64,000 nucleotides of DNA from Straminergon stramineum (taxonomy: Eukaryota > Streptophyta > Bryopsida > Hypnales > Calliergonaceae). Below, piece after piece: positions 12,477-23,800 of the stretch (position 1 is the first letter of the stretch; each line of letters begins with the position of its first letter). The stretch covers positions 19,039,001 through 19,103,000 of the forward strand of contig OY987272.1 in NCBI GenBank assembly GCA_963920665.1, in the 5' to 3' direction. A model generated the notes under the pieces. It was not told where the DNA came from, ran no database searches, and worked only from the letters and a program-made list of their open reading frames with translations. Position numbers and translations under genes: made by a program.

Positions 12477-13880
12477 TTATTTTGTGTTGAGGTAGTCCTT
12501 CAAAATGGGCTCCGGACCCATTTGTTGTAATTCTGCATCAGACTTCCCTATGCTAGCTCTATTCCACTTATACCAATTCGAAAAAACCCGACTTTCTGCC
12601 CTCAAAGCTTTCAACTCCGATACCATCAATGGTAATTTTTGCTCATGGAACTTCACCAACTTCTCAAGCGATGCTACTTCTCCAGCAACACTACCATATG
12701 TTGAGGAAGAAGCCAAAATCTCTACTTTTGGAACGTGCTGGACGGTAGCCTCGTAATATTCTTTCTTCTTCTCCATTATTTGAAGTTCTAGGCTTCGCCT
12801 TTCATTCTGTGCCTGCTGACGTTTGCGGACAAGGGTTTCGAGTTTTGATTCCCATATCAAATAATGGTCCATTTTATGCACCTTCCCACTCTTCATTTCC
12901 TTCAAATAAAAATCGCGATTTCTTTTGAAGGAATGGAAGCCCTTGTCATTCTCTTCGATGACGTTCGTTATGGCCTTCAACCGTTGCTTCAACACCTCTA
13001 CGAAAGTGGGATTCATTTCTTGCTCCTTCAAAGTTTTCAATTGCTCGTTCTTTGCACGCAATGCTAATTTTGCACTTTCTATTTTGGCAAGCAACATTGC
13101 CTCTTCATTTTCTGAATCGCTTCCTCCACCACTCCCGTCACCCTCTCGCAAAACGGGGTCCACTCTCCTAGCCACCCCATCATCCATGCCTTCTTCATCT
13201 GTATCTTGTACTATGATGGGCTCTTGAGCTGATTGTCCACTTTGGTTGACTCCCACATCCACAGCCGGCCTAGATTCTTGTATGGCAACCTCCTCCTCAT
13301 CGTTGTGGAAAGAATGTCCATCGTATTCATGGGTGTGTAGATCAGAGCTAGAAGTCTCTGACCAAACCACGCTTTCATCGCGAGCAAATGACTTTCCACG
13401 CTTCACCTTGGATAACATCTTCTTTACATCCACAGGTTCATCTGGTGGTAAAATTTTTGCAGTCTTTGGAATGATCGCAATAGGGACCTCCTTCAATGTT
13501 GACCAATCCACCTCCTTCTTCAACACATATTCAGCATACACCATTCTCACAAGAAAGAAACAGAAATTGTCGTTTCGGTAAGTTGAGTCCTCCAAATACA
13601 AGTGCTTCCACACCTCACAACATCTAAGTATGAAGCCCTCGTCCTTCGAGTATGCAAGATTTACTTTGTTTTGCTTCAAATGCTCTTTGTGCCGACACAA
13701 GGGAAATAATTTGCTGATGTGGCACCAATCCACATATTTGCAAACGGTTTTGTAACTCCAAGGCTCAGGTTCATTTCTCCAACTTTTAAATGCCTTAATC
13801 TTTGGATGGATCAAAATGGCCACACGCTTCTTGTGAATTTTACCGGACCGTTTCCGACCCTTGTCGCGAATGAGCTTCAT
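12477..13880 (-). CDS. Gene B: novel WCHI-domain coiled-coil protein, frame still open
   Basis: An intact 467-residue frame from ATG at 13880. Residues about 10-125 match the domain of genes A and D: KIHKKR, FKSW, DWCHISKLFPLCRHK, QNKVNLAYSKDEGF, RCCEVW, VYAEYVLKKEVDWSTLK. Residues 200-260 are acidic, and about 265-440 are heptad-rich and probably coiled coil. There is no zinc finger, unlike gene A. An in-frame ATG lies 36 bp upstream at 13916, separated by one TGA (13887-13889) that could come from CGA. The original start may have been there, and 13880 is the usable one now. Its upstream region carries a GTCGCC array (14268-14585) in the same orientation as the gene. Function is unknown; a structural or DNA-transaction role in the transposon is a guess. 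Confidence 0.7.
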   Translation of the reverse strand: MKLIRDKGRKRSGKIHKKRVAILIHPKIKAFKSWRNEPEPWSYKTVCKYVDWCHISKLFPLCRHKEHLKQNKVNLAYSKDEGFILRCCEVWKHLYLEDSTYRNDNFCFFLVRMVYAEYVLKKEVDWSTLKEVPIAIIPKTAKILPPDEPVDVKKMLSKVKRGKSFARDESVVWSETSSSDLHTHEYDGHSFHNDEEEVAIQESRPAVDVGVNQSGQSAQEPIIVQDTDEEGMDDGVARRVDPVLREGDGSGGGSDSENEEAMLLAKIESAKLALRAKNEQLKTLKEQEMNPTFVEVLKQRLKAITNVIEENDKGFHSFKRNRDFYLKEMKSGKVHKMDHYLIWESKLETLVRKRQQAQNERRSLELQIMEKKKEYYEATVQHVPKVEILASSSTYGSVAGEVASLEKLVKFHEQKLPLMVSELKALRAESRVFSNWYKWNRASIGKSDAELQQMGPEPILKDYLNTK

Positions 13881-14267
13881 CTCTTGTCATGTAAGGCGTT
13901 TGATTGTGGCAGGCATCAATGGTGGGGGCTCATTCTCCATAGTGCTCAATCTATACGATCAATTCTACTTGGATACTATGCCAAATATACCAAGCCTAAA
14001 ACCGCGGTTGTCCAAACTTAAATCTATTACCTCGTGGTAATTCACATTTACAAATACATCAACATGAACATTTACAATCACAATCAAGTTTCAAACAATT
14101 CGGTGTGATTTACAATCAATGGATGAAAGTGACATGAGGAGACATAGAATATCCTCCTCACAACACCCACCTCCCCTTTCAAGCCTGCAATTAGCCACTT
14201 CCAGGTGGATAAAAGACAAGGCGCAAAAGGGAAAGATGGGAGACTGCGGGTTTAGGGTCTGATTTTG

Positions 14268-14585
14268 TACCCGCAGTCGCCTCAGGGTGAGCACGGCTCT
14301 GGATGGGGCGCGTGCGGGTCCAAGGGGGGGGGGGGCGCGTGCGGGTCGAGAAGGTGACCGTGGGTCGAGGACCACCGCCAACGACCGTGGGTGATGGCAA
14401 CTGCGGGTCTGGGGGCGACTGCGGGTACGATGGGGCGACAACGGGTCTGGCGCGATCGTGGGTGAGGGGAATGCACATTGGGGGCGCATGCGGGTCTGGG
14501 CGACCACGGGTTTGGCGCAACCGCGACTGGGGGCGCGTGCGGGTCTGGGGCGACCGCGGGTCCCAAACCCCCAACCGCAAAGGCA
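14268..14585 (-). repeat. GTCGCC array upstream of gene B
   Basis: On the minus strand this reads as successive cores such as acccgcggtcgcccc, acccgcacgcgcc and acccgcatgcgcccc. The orientation is that of gene B, whose ATG lies about 390 bp away. One core at its B-proximal end (14268) runs the other way. It also lies downstream of gene C. Confidence 0.75.
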
Positions 14586-14843
14586 CATACCTTCACTGAA
14601 TAGTGAAATTAGATTGCCTTAACAATTAGATTGACTTACCCCCAAATGAACCATGCAAAGAATTCATATTCAAACCCAAATGCATGCAAGTAGGTGATGT
14701 GTCTGTACAATACTCAATATTTTGGTTCCAAACATGCACTTCACATTAAAAATAGTTTATACACTTGCATTGCTTTTCCAAAATGAAATGCTCATAAGGT
14801 GGCCAACGTTACTATTCCCGCTAGAAAACTATTACATCAAATC

Positions 14844-16433
14844 CTATGAGAGGACAGAGTCCCGAAAGACGAATTCGGGTGGTTTCATGAACCATGGTTT
14901 ACCCATGAGGAGGTCCACCACTTGCGCACATGTTGGTCTTTTGATAACATCAACATCAACTAGTTCACGTAACTTTATGGCAAAGTACCTTGATGACTCA
15001 TGATTTCTAAATAAATCCTTGTCGTATTCAACCATGTGTTCTATGTTCATGCGTTGGGTCAACTTTCCAATGGAATAAGAGTCGGACTTCATCGAATATT
15101 TGTAGGTCGCTTTCATCACATCTAAACTCGTATCTGAACCCTCTGGCCCAAACAAATAGAACAACTCTGGAGCTGCCCACCAATGGCCCATCCTCTCAGC
15201 ATCAAGTTTTTCCTGTTTTTCATATCCAAAATGCGAGGGAGCTCCTTCTTGAATACAACTTGCAATTCCCCAATCACAAATCCCAATGTTGATCTCTTCG
15301 TCCGAGAAGGGGGGATAATGCAACAATATGTTCACAGGTGACAAGTCATTGTGCAGCACCCCAACATTGTGCACGAGACTTGTCACATAAACCAAGGCCC
15401 ACGCCAACTTCGCCTTGTGTCTTCGAAAGAGGCTAATTTCTTTTTGTTGTTGGCCTGTAAGTTGCTTGACCAACTTGATTTCATGCCATTCCACATGCGG
15501 CACCACCTTCTCATTCAAATGAAGCAACTCTTTGAAATTACCACCATTCCACCACAAAGTGTATGCTTCCATTGTTTGGTCATGGACAGCTAGGAATTTA
15601 ATAATGGCCGGATGATTCAACGGGCATACCAAAGCCTCCACTGACCGTTCCACCCTCGCATCGCGTTTGTTCCTTTGCTTTGACAATTTCCCCGCAAAAT
15701 GTACATGCGCTGGGATCGTGGACATCCCTTCAATGCGTACCTTGCGCACCTTTGCATATCCTCCTTAACGGTCAAATCCAGTAAGTGGGACCACCTTGGC
15801 CTCTGAGTAGACCCACATGATACATGAACCACTATCTCTTGTAAATGCAGCCTTCAATGCATTCGTCTGCCACCCCATACCCCTAGCTTCAGACCTTGAC
15901 AATCTTTTTGCTGCAATTTGCCGCCAATCCATCTTCTCATGGAACTCCTGGGCCCTATCCGTTTCTCCAAATCCAGGCACTATAGGTCGCAACTCAAGCA
16001 TCAACTTCTTGGTGTTGAATATACCAGTTTGTAGGCAATTGCCAATCCACGTTTGCCATTGGTTGAAATACACTTCATCCACATCTGCATAGTCCGAAGA
16101 TTCCTTGCATTTCCTTGTAATAAATTCCTCCAACTCATCCTTCAAGGATTGGATGCCTGCCTCTTTATTTCTCAAGTATTTCCTCTCCAAATATTGTACA
16201 CTTTTTTCCTCATATCATTGGAGACAAGCCTCATGCGCATAGGTCGTATATCGTGCTGGAGGATAGGTAGGGTCCTTATCGTGTGCTATCTTGGACTTCT
16301 TTGTCTTGGATGGTCCGGCACCCCCAATTACCTCCTTGGTAGTTATATCTACAACAAATGCTGCAGGATTATCAAGGTCCTTGTCCCAAGCCGATATCCG
16401 ACCTGTACTACTTCCTTCCTTTGAAGTAGACAT
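14844..16433 (-). pseudogene. Gene C: protein kinase carried by the transposon, two in-frame stops
   Basis: A single frame of 529 codons from ATG at 16433, broken by TGA at 16217-16215 (codon 73) and TAA at 15767-15765 (codon 223). Both are one C-to-T step from CGA or CAA. Residues 1-215 are a unique region with charged helices. The kinase domain follows: a glycine-rich loop (GGYAKVRKV) right after the second stop, the ATP-binding lysine in FAGKLSK, and the catalytic loop HNDLSPVNILL (about 361-371, HND in place of HRD). It continues with CDWGIA as the DFG equivalent (387-389), then AAPELF, DSYSIGKL and IKRPT. All catalytic residues are present, so the ancestor was probably an active Ser/Thr-type kinase. 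I cannot assign a family. A GTCGCC array lies just upstream. Confidence 0.75.
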
Positions 16434-16564
16434 GGTCCTCTTTTGAAAAACGAGGCGTTCTTGACTTGAACTTGGAGAGAAAAATGGGCAAAAACTTCCC
16501 CTTCTGAAATCACCTTGGCCCACGAGCACACATTCAGCCACTTCAAGGTGGATGAAAGCCAATG

Positions 16565-16695
16565 CGCAAGACCAAGAATAGCGACCGTGGGTCTAGGCGA
16601 CCGCTTAAGTACCCGAGGTCGCCTTGGGGCGCATGCGGGTCTGGCGCATGCGAAACGGGCGACCGCGGGTATGGGGCGACCGCGAGTCCAAAAAG
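16565..16695 (-). repeat. GTCGCC array upstream of gene C
   Basis: About seven cores, mostly in the orientation of gene C (on the plus strand gcgaccgtgggt, gcgcatgcgggt, gcgaccgcgggt), with one reversed copy at about 16611. It ends about 130 bp before the gene C start codon. Confidence 0.7.
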
Positions 16696-17785
16696 GATGG
16701 ACCATCCTAAATAATAGGTAAAAGAAACCTTCATATGGGGTAGAAACATTGGCATTACAACTTCCCACTTCTATTTCGCTTGCTTTCAAATAAAATCATA
16801 AGACCACTATGATATGGTCTAGAATGTGGAATTAGATTTTGACTTGTTTCTTTATGGTTCCAAATATATGTCTACAATGTTCACAAAGAAAAAAAAGGAA
16901 TGGGCCAAAACGGAAAAAGGGAATCAGAAATATAAAAGTATGGGACATGATTGACTTCTATTGAAACAAAAAGGGAGAACTTGAAATATTTACATTCTAC
17001 CTTTGCATAATGATATTATAGAGGTTACTTTAGAAGTGTCCAAAGTCTTTTTCTAATTTCTTCAAGTTTGCTCTACAGTGAACATGAATTTGGCTTTTTT
17101 ACACAACCCTAAACCCTTTTGGGGTGGAAGAGGTCATAAATGCAAACATACATGTTGCAGAGCACATTGAAATGAACAAGAAATGAAGCATATGCACATC
17201 AAGTCAAAAGATTGTTATCCTTGATGAAGACATTGTTCAAACCATCAAGGGTGTTTGAATGCTATCATTTCTTTTTTTTGCATGCCAATCCTTCAAAATT
17301 GGTCACCCACAAAATACAAGAAATTTCTAAATGGACAAACGGGACACCTTCGAAATCATCCTTCTTAGACGTTGTAAATTGTTAAGTTACAAATTATAGA
17401 TGCAGTCTTCGGAAGTAAACTTTCCAAGGAGGACCACCCCTTCTTACACTACAAAATTTACAAGATGATGAGATGCTCTTCTATCCTATATAGAGAGTTT
17501 CTATCATTTATGGACTCAAAATTAGCCACCCCATCGTTTAAAGATGAAGAACCATCACATGCAAATCCTTATACAATGTACAATTTCTTTGGCTAAGTAT
17601 TCTATGGAGGACATTCAATATGTTCTTGTAAAAGCTATCCAAGGTTTACTTCAACTTTTGTATACAAAAAATAATCTCTCTCTAAAGAGACAAAACGTCA
17701 AGTTTGGTCACTCCGATAGGTGAGCAGGAAACATCATTTGATTCCCAAGATTTCGGAGATGTACTATGAGGGTTGAGATGGTTAG
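16696..17785. other. No gene seen
   Basis: AT-rich sequence inside the giant element. I find no coherent frame, tandem array or RNA gene here. Confidence 0.5.
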
Positions 17786-17855
17786 TATTGAATTTCGTAC
17801 GGAAATGTATGAGGTGCAAGGTTGCACCACATACATTTCCGTCCGAAATTCAATA
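17786..17855. repeat. 70-bp near-perfect hairpin
   Basis: Arms of about 33 bp, tattgaatttcgtacggaaa to the left and its near-exact reverse complement to the right, meet with almost no loop at a central gcaaggttgc. I count about two mismatches. It could be a tiny foldback element, a small-RNA hairpin or a recombination scar. Confidence 0.75.
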
Positions 17856-17944
17856 TTGATTTCTTATAACTCTCATGGACCATCCCCTAGACCTTGCGAA
17901 TCAAATCACCTTCCCTCCCACATACCACAAGGAATTAGCTTGAC

Positions 17945-18115
17945 ATCTTTTTTTTTCTTTTTTGTCGGTTGGCTACAAGAACCAAACCAAATTGATCTCA
18001 TTGGGGATCGAACCCGAGACCTCCACAAGAACAATGACTTCCAGGAAGCCAAAACCTTCCATGCATCACCTGAAGATGCCTTGAAGACCCCAAGGTCCTA
18101 ATGAAGTGACTTGTT
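17945..18115 (-). mobile_element. Possible tRNA-derived SINE remnant
   Basis: On the minus strand there is a pol III B-box-like sequence, GGTTCGATCCC (around 18003-18016). About 50 bp further on is an A-rich tail (17949-17966). A poor A-box-like match (tggcttcctgg) lies about 35 bp upstream. I found no flanking duplication, so this is a weak call. Confidence 0.3.
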
Positions 18116-18169
18116 CTTGGATGTTAAAAGTTGAACTCGTTATACTTATTAAAACTTCTTTGGATTGGA

Positions 18170-19035
18170 AGGCACGCCCCCACCCGCGGTCGCCCCCCCT
18201 CTCCACCAAATTAGTCTGGAAACCACCAAAATAGAAGACCGCGCCCCCACCCGCGGTCGCCCAGGACCTGAAGTCGCCCCCAAGCCGCGGTCACCTCTCC
18301 ATCCACCAAATTGGGCTCGAAACCACCAAGACCTGAAGTCGCCCCAACCCATGGTTGCACCCCATTCCACCAAACTGCGCTCCACAACCACCAGGACCTA
18401 AAGCCGCCCCAACCCGCGGTCACCTAGGACCTAAAGTCGCCCCCCCCACCTGCGGTTGCCCCCAATCCACCAAATTGGCCTCAAAACCACCAGGACCTGA
18501 AGTCGCCCCCACCCGCGGTCGCCTAGGACCTGAACTCGCCCCCCACCCGCAGTCGCCCCCAATCCACCAAATTGGCCTCGAAACCACCAGGACCTGAAGT
18601 CGCCCCCACCCGCGGTCGCCTAGGACCTGAACTCGCCCCCCACCTGCAGTCGCCCCCAATCCACCAAATTGGCCTCGAAACCACCAGAACCTGAAGTCGC
18701 CCCCACCCGCAGTCGCCTAGGATTTGAACTCGCCCCCCACCCGCAGTCGCCCCCAATCCACCAAATTGGCCTCGAAACCACCAGGACCTGAAGTCGCCCC
18801 CAATCCACCAAATTGGCCTCGAAACCATTAGGACCTGAAGTCGCCCCCACCTGCAGTCGCCCAAGACTTGAATTCGCCCCCCCCCCCCCCGTAGTCGCCC
18901 AGGACCTAAACTCGCCCCCCACCCGCAGTCGCCCCATTCCACCGAATTGGGCTCAACAACAGCAAGCGAGAAGACCAAGCGCCCACCCGCGGTCGCCCAG
19001 GACCTGAAGTCGCCCCCCACCAGCAATCGCCTCTA
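18170..19035 (+). repeat. GTCGCC minisatellite with units of about 97 bp
   Basis: Forward cores (acccgcggtcgcc, acctgaagtcgcccc) are embedded in a longer unit. The unit includes 'ccaatccaccaaattggcct' and 'cgaaaccaccaggacctgaa', repeated at about 18472, 18560, 18657 and 18754 with shorter variants. Long frames on both strands here are products of the repeat. No gene follows directly, unlike the other arrays in the element. Confidence 0.85.
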
Positions 19036-20400
19036 TCTTAAAGTCATGCCAGTCCAGAAACCACCGTAGTAGAAGATGTGAGCCATCTCCAACACTAATG
19101 AAGTCAAACTTAATTGCGTGCTTCATTGACTACAACTGACTTGTCCTTCAATATTGGTAGCTAGTTAATACTACAAAATCAGTCTATAAATATAGAATTA
19201 TAGTAAGACTAATTAGATAAATTGAAGAGGGTTTTCCAAACCCTAAACCCTATAGAAAAACCATGGACCTTCTCCATGTATGCCACCCCAAAAGTAATGT
19301 ACTTCTATTTTTTAGGGTGGATAAAATGATAAACATATGTGATTTGCTTTTCATTATATGTCATAAAAAAGTTTGAACTCCTAAACCTTACACTTGTAAG
19401 ATATAAACCATTGAAGGTGTCATTTCCGAACTTTTTAATCTTCAATAAATTCAATATTCATTCACCCCTTCAAATGTGTTTTAAATCCCCTTGATGTATC
19501 AAGAGGAGGACCCTATTCAAATTCCTATGTTTGAAGATGGAAAATGAAATGACGAGGAGAAGGGCTTCCCCAAGTCTCCATTTTTAAAAAACACTTCCTA
19601 TGTAGATCAAAAGATTTTTTCTTCATGCATCTCATGGTGTTAGTATTTTTTTTGTACATTGTTTCCCCCCAAAGGGAATGTCTCCTCCAAATGTACTCCC
19701 TCTAAAAATTAAAATAGGAAATGGTCATGTTGAATTTTACATAAGCACGAAGAAAAAGAAATTGTGAAGGAGAAGAGCTTCCCCAAGCCTCCATTTTTAA
19801 AAACCATTTCTTATGGAGATCAAAAGATTTTTTCTTCATGCATCTCATGGTGTTAGTATTTTTTTTGTACATCGTTTCCCCCCAAAGGGAATGTCTCCTC
19901 CAAATGTACTCCCTCTAAAAATTAAAATAGGAAATGGTCATGTTGAATTTTACATGAGCATGTGGAAAAAGAAAATGTCAAGGAGAAGAGCTTTCCCAAG
20001 TCTCCATTTTTTAAAACCACTTTTGATGTAGATAAAAAGATTTCTCTTCATGCATCCCACAGTTTCAGTATTTTATTTGTACATCGTTTCCCCCCACAAG
20101 GAAAGGTCTCCTTTTAATGTACTCCCTCCAAAAATTTAAGTAGGAAATGGTTACGTTGAATTTTACATGACCACATGGATGGATGAAGAAGAAATAAAAT
20201 GTTAGGAAGAAGGGCTTTTCCAAATCTCCACTTTGTCAACCAATTCTCTTTCTTTATTACTTAATTAACTTTTGATCACTTAGTCTTGAATGCCTCATTC
20301 TTAGGATTTTCTGGAGTTAATCATCAGAAAAGGGGGGAGCGGTACTTGAAAAGTTTGAACACCTTCCCTCCAATTTGCTAGGGCGGAAACTCAAACTCAT
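19036..20400. repeat. Degenerate segment with a tandem repeat of about 175 bp
   Basis: At 19036-19500 blocks match 3861-4300, including a copy of aaccctaaaccctatag. At about 19540-20250 there are three to four copies of a unit of roughly 175-240 bp. Each holds 'gagaagggcttccccaagtc', 'tccatttttaaaaa', 'ttcttcatgcatctcatggt' and gtttccccccaaagggaatg-like blocks. Two central copies are nearly identical. No gene is seen. Confidence 0.65.
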
Positions 20401-20404
20401 GTTT

Positions 20405-20587
20405 TTTGGCGCCCCTAACCCGCGGACGCCCCTGACCCGAGGTCGCCCCATACGCAGCTGCTCCCATCATCATGAACTGGGGAAGACCTTTTGGAATCTG
20501 AGACCCGCGGTCGCCCCATTACCCGCGGTCACTCAAGAAATGACCTGTGGTCGCCCTATATGCAGTCGCCCCCTGTACCCGTGGTCG
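20405..20587 (+). repeat. GTCGCC array upstream of gene D, left part
   Basis: Forward cores (acccgcggacgcc, acccgcggtcgcccc, acctgtggtcgcc). The array is split by the copia insertion and resumes at 26087. The copia target duplication ggtcg (20583-20587) is part of a core. Confidence 0.75.
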
Positions 20588-20832
20588 TATTGAGTTTTGA
20601 ATGGAGAAAGGCTTTACTTAGATGGTAGAAGATACCAAGGCCCATGGATGGGCTGAACATAAGCTAAAAGCCTTTCACTAGTTATCCACAAACCATGTGG
20701 GATAACTAGCAACCTTGGGCTGCCTTTGACTACAAGCAACACCCAATACACTCTAAGTCTAACTAAGAGTCTATGACTACTCCTAGGGCTGAATGTACAC
20801 TATCTACACTAATATGTACATGATCTTCAACA
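20588..20832 (-). repeat. 3' LTR of the copia element
   Basis: 245 bp. It differs from the 5' LTR only at the T in 'ctacactaatatg' (A in the other copy). The end of the polyprotein frame runs into it. Confidence 0.92.
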
Positions 20833-23800
20833 CTCCCACTTTGAGAGTGGTCAAAGTCACGAAGGCCCATCTTCTCAATCAAGTTAAGGTGTTGGGGCTT
20901 CCCAAGAGCCTTGGTTAGCACATCAGCAACCATAGCTTGAGTAGGCACATACTTGAGCTCAATCACATCAGCCTCCACTCTTTCACGAATGAAATGGTGT
21001 TGCACATCAATGTGCTTGGTCCTTGAGTGGTGGGTGGGATTCTTGGCCAAAGCAATGGCACCTTGGTTGTCACACAAAATGCGTGTGCTCCCCTCTTGTA
21101 CAAGGCCAACATCAGCCAAGAGCTGCCTTAGCCAAATGGCCTCCTTGGTGCAATGGCTCATGGCCATGTACTCCGCCTCCGTTGTAGAAAGAGCTATGGT
21201 GGGCTGCCTCTTGGAATTCCATGAAATGGCACCCACTCCAAGCATAAACACATAGCCGGTGGTGGATCTTCGATCCCCCTCATCACCCGCCCAATCCGCA
21301 TCACAATACCCTTGCAAACTCACTTCAGCACCTCCTAGTTGCAACTCCAAGCCAAGTGTGCCTTGAAGGTACCTCATCACCCTCTTGACCACAGCCCAAT
21401 GCTGAGGGCCATACTTGGACATGTGTTGACTCACAACACTCACCGGGAAGGCCAAATCAGGCCTTGTAGCCACCATGGCATACATCAAACAACCCACCGC
21501 TGCCTTGTAAGGCACACCTTGCATTTCAGCCCTCACCTCCTCAAAATCAGCATCCGTGAGCTTGGGCAACTTCTCATGAGTGTCAAGGGGTGTACCTATG
21601 GCTTTGCACTCCTCCATGTTGAACCTCTTCAAGATCTCCTCAAGGTACTTGTGTTGGCTCATGGTGATGGTGCGGGCAGCCCTATCCCTCTTGAACTCCA
21701 CTCCAAGGCAATAGCTCAACTCTCCAAGATCCGTCATCTCATACTCCTTGTGAAGCATAGCCTTCACTTCAAGCATCTTGGTCATGTCACTTGCAAGGAG
21801 GATCAGATCATCCACATAGAGGATCACAATCACCAAATGCTCACTACTTTGCATGGTGTACAAAGAGTGATCAGCATTTCCTCTTTGGAAGCCCTTCCTT
21901 GCAAACATGCCATCAATATCTCTATACCATGCCCTCCCGGATTGCTTCAACCCGGGAAGAGCCTTCTTCAACTTGCATTTGAGATGCTCTTGCCCCTCTT
22001 GCACAAAGCCTTGGGGCTGATCCATGTAGATGACCTCCTCTAGCTTGGGGTTGAGAAAAGCCGTCTTCACGTCCATTTGATGCATCTCCAAGTCCATGGC
22101 TGCCCCTAGAGCCACAATGCACCTAATGGTGCTAAACTTAGCAACGGGGGCAAAGGTCTCATTGAAGTCCACCCCCTCCACTTGGGAGAACCCCTTGGCA
22201 ACCAGCCTTGCCTTGTACCTCACAATGTGCCCCAAAGCATCCCTCTTGGTGGAGAAAACCCACTTGCAACCCACACTTGACCTCTTGGGAGGGAGGGCAG
22301 CAAGTTCCCATGTCCCCTTGGCAATGAGGGCCTTGTACTCCTCTTGCATGGCCAACTCCCACTTGCTTGCATCTTCACAACGTAGCACCTCTCCAAGTGT
22401 GGATGGATCTCCAAGGAAAGCCACATTGGCTTGTTCTTCTTGTTGTGGAGGAAGAATGTGATTCAGCCACCAATCTCCAAGAGGCTTGCGGGTCCTTGTT
22501 GGATAACGAGGCTCCTCTTGCTCTTCCAAGGGCTGATCATGCTCTTGCACCTTGGGTGAAGTGCTTGGAGAAGGGGCTGATGGTCTCTTCACCTTGGGTG
22601 TGGCCACCTTCTTCTTGGGCTCCACCAAGACTTCATCTTCCTCCTCTTCATCTCCTTCCTCTTCCATGTCCACTCTTGGAGTTGTGCCCACCATTTGGGC
22701 TGGTCCTCCACTACTCCCACTTGGGCTCATCTCCAAGAGCTTGGGATCAGCTCCTTCCTCCTCCAAGAAGGTCACATCACGGCACTTGATGATGGCCTTG
22801 GTCTCCACACACATCAGCCTATAAGCCTTGGTTCCCTCACAATAGCCAAGGAAAAGACACTTGGTGCCCTTGGCATCCAACTTGGTCCTCTTGGCACTTG
22901 GCACCAAGGCATAGGCAATGCACCCAAAGGTGCGCATGTGGGACACATGAGGTCTGATTCCACTCCAAGCTTCTTAGGGGGTCTTGCTTGTCAAAGCTTG
23001 TGTAGGGCACCGGTTCCTTGTATACACCGCATTAGACACGGCCTCCCCCCAAAGCTCATACTTCAGCCCTTGGCCATGAATCATGGACCTAGCCATCTCC
23101 ACAATGGTGCGATTGGCACGCTCCGCTACGCCGTTTTGTTGAGGAGTGTAAGGTGCTGATGTGTGGTGCTCAATGCCATGAGCCTTCAAGTAGGCCTCAA
23201 AGGCCTTGGACACATACTCTCCTCCATTATCCAACCGCAGCACCTTCACCTTGCAATCAGATTGGGCCTCCACAAGGGCCTTCCAAGTCTCAAAACGCCC
23301 AAACACCTCACTCTTGCACTTCAGCATGTAAACCCAAATCTTGCGTGAGAAATCATCAATGAAGGTCACAAAATACCTTGCTCCTCCTATGGATGTGGTC
23401 TTCATTGGCCCACACACATCTGAATGCACAAGCTCCAAGGGCTTGCTGGCCCTTGGGGAAGGGCTGCCTTGCTTGTTTCCCCTCTATGCACCCCTTGCAC
23501 ACCAACGAACTCCAATCATGCTTGCAAGAAGAGAGGTTCAGCCCCTTCACAATGTGTTGGAGGCTCTTCATGCTCTTCACATTCAAGTGCCCAAGCCTCC
23601 TATGCCAAAGCCCCACAAGGTCTTCATGAGCTGATCCTTGGACCACACAAGCCATGGAAGTGCCATTCACCTTGGTGAAGTGAAGGTGGTACAAATTGCC
23701 CTCACGAGGGGCTGATGCAATCAAAACCCCACTAGGAGACCTCACCACACACCCCACCATGTTGAAATGCACCTTCAAACCTCCCAAAGACAATTGGCTC

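Noticed and set aside
19230..19260. aaccctaaaccctat as a telomere-type repeat
   Set aside because: Only one or two degenerate units. Similar short runs occur at 4170, 34010 and 44565 inside dispersed repeats; there is no array.
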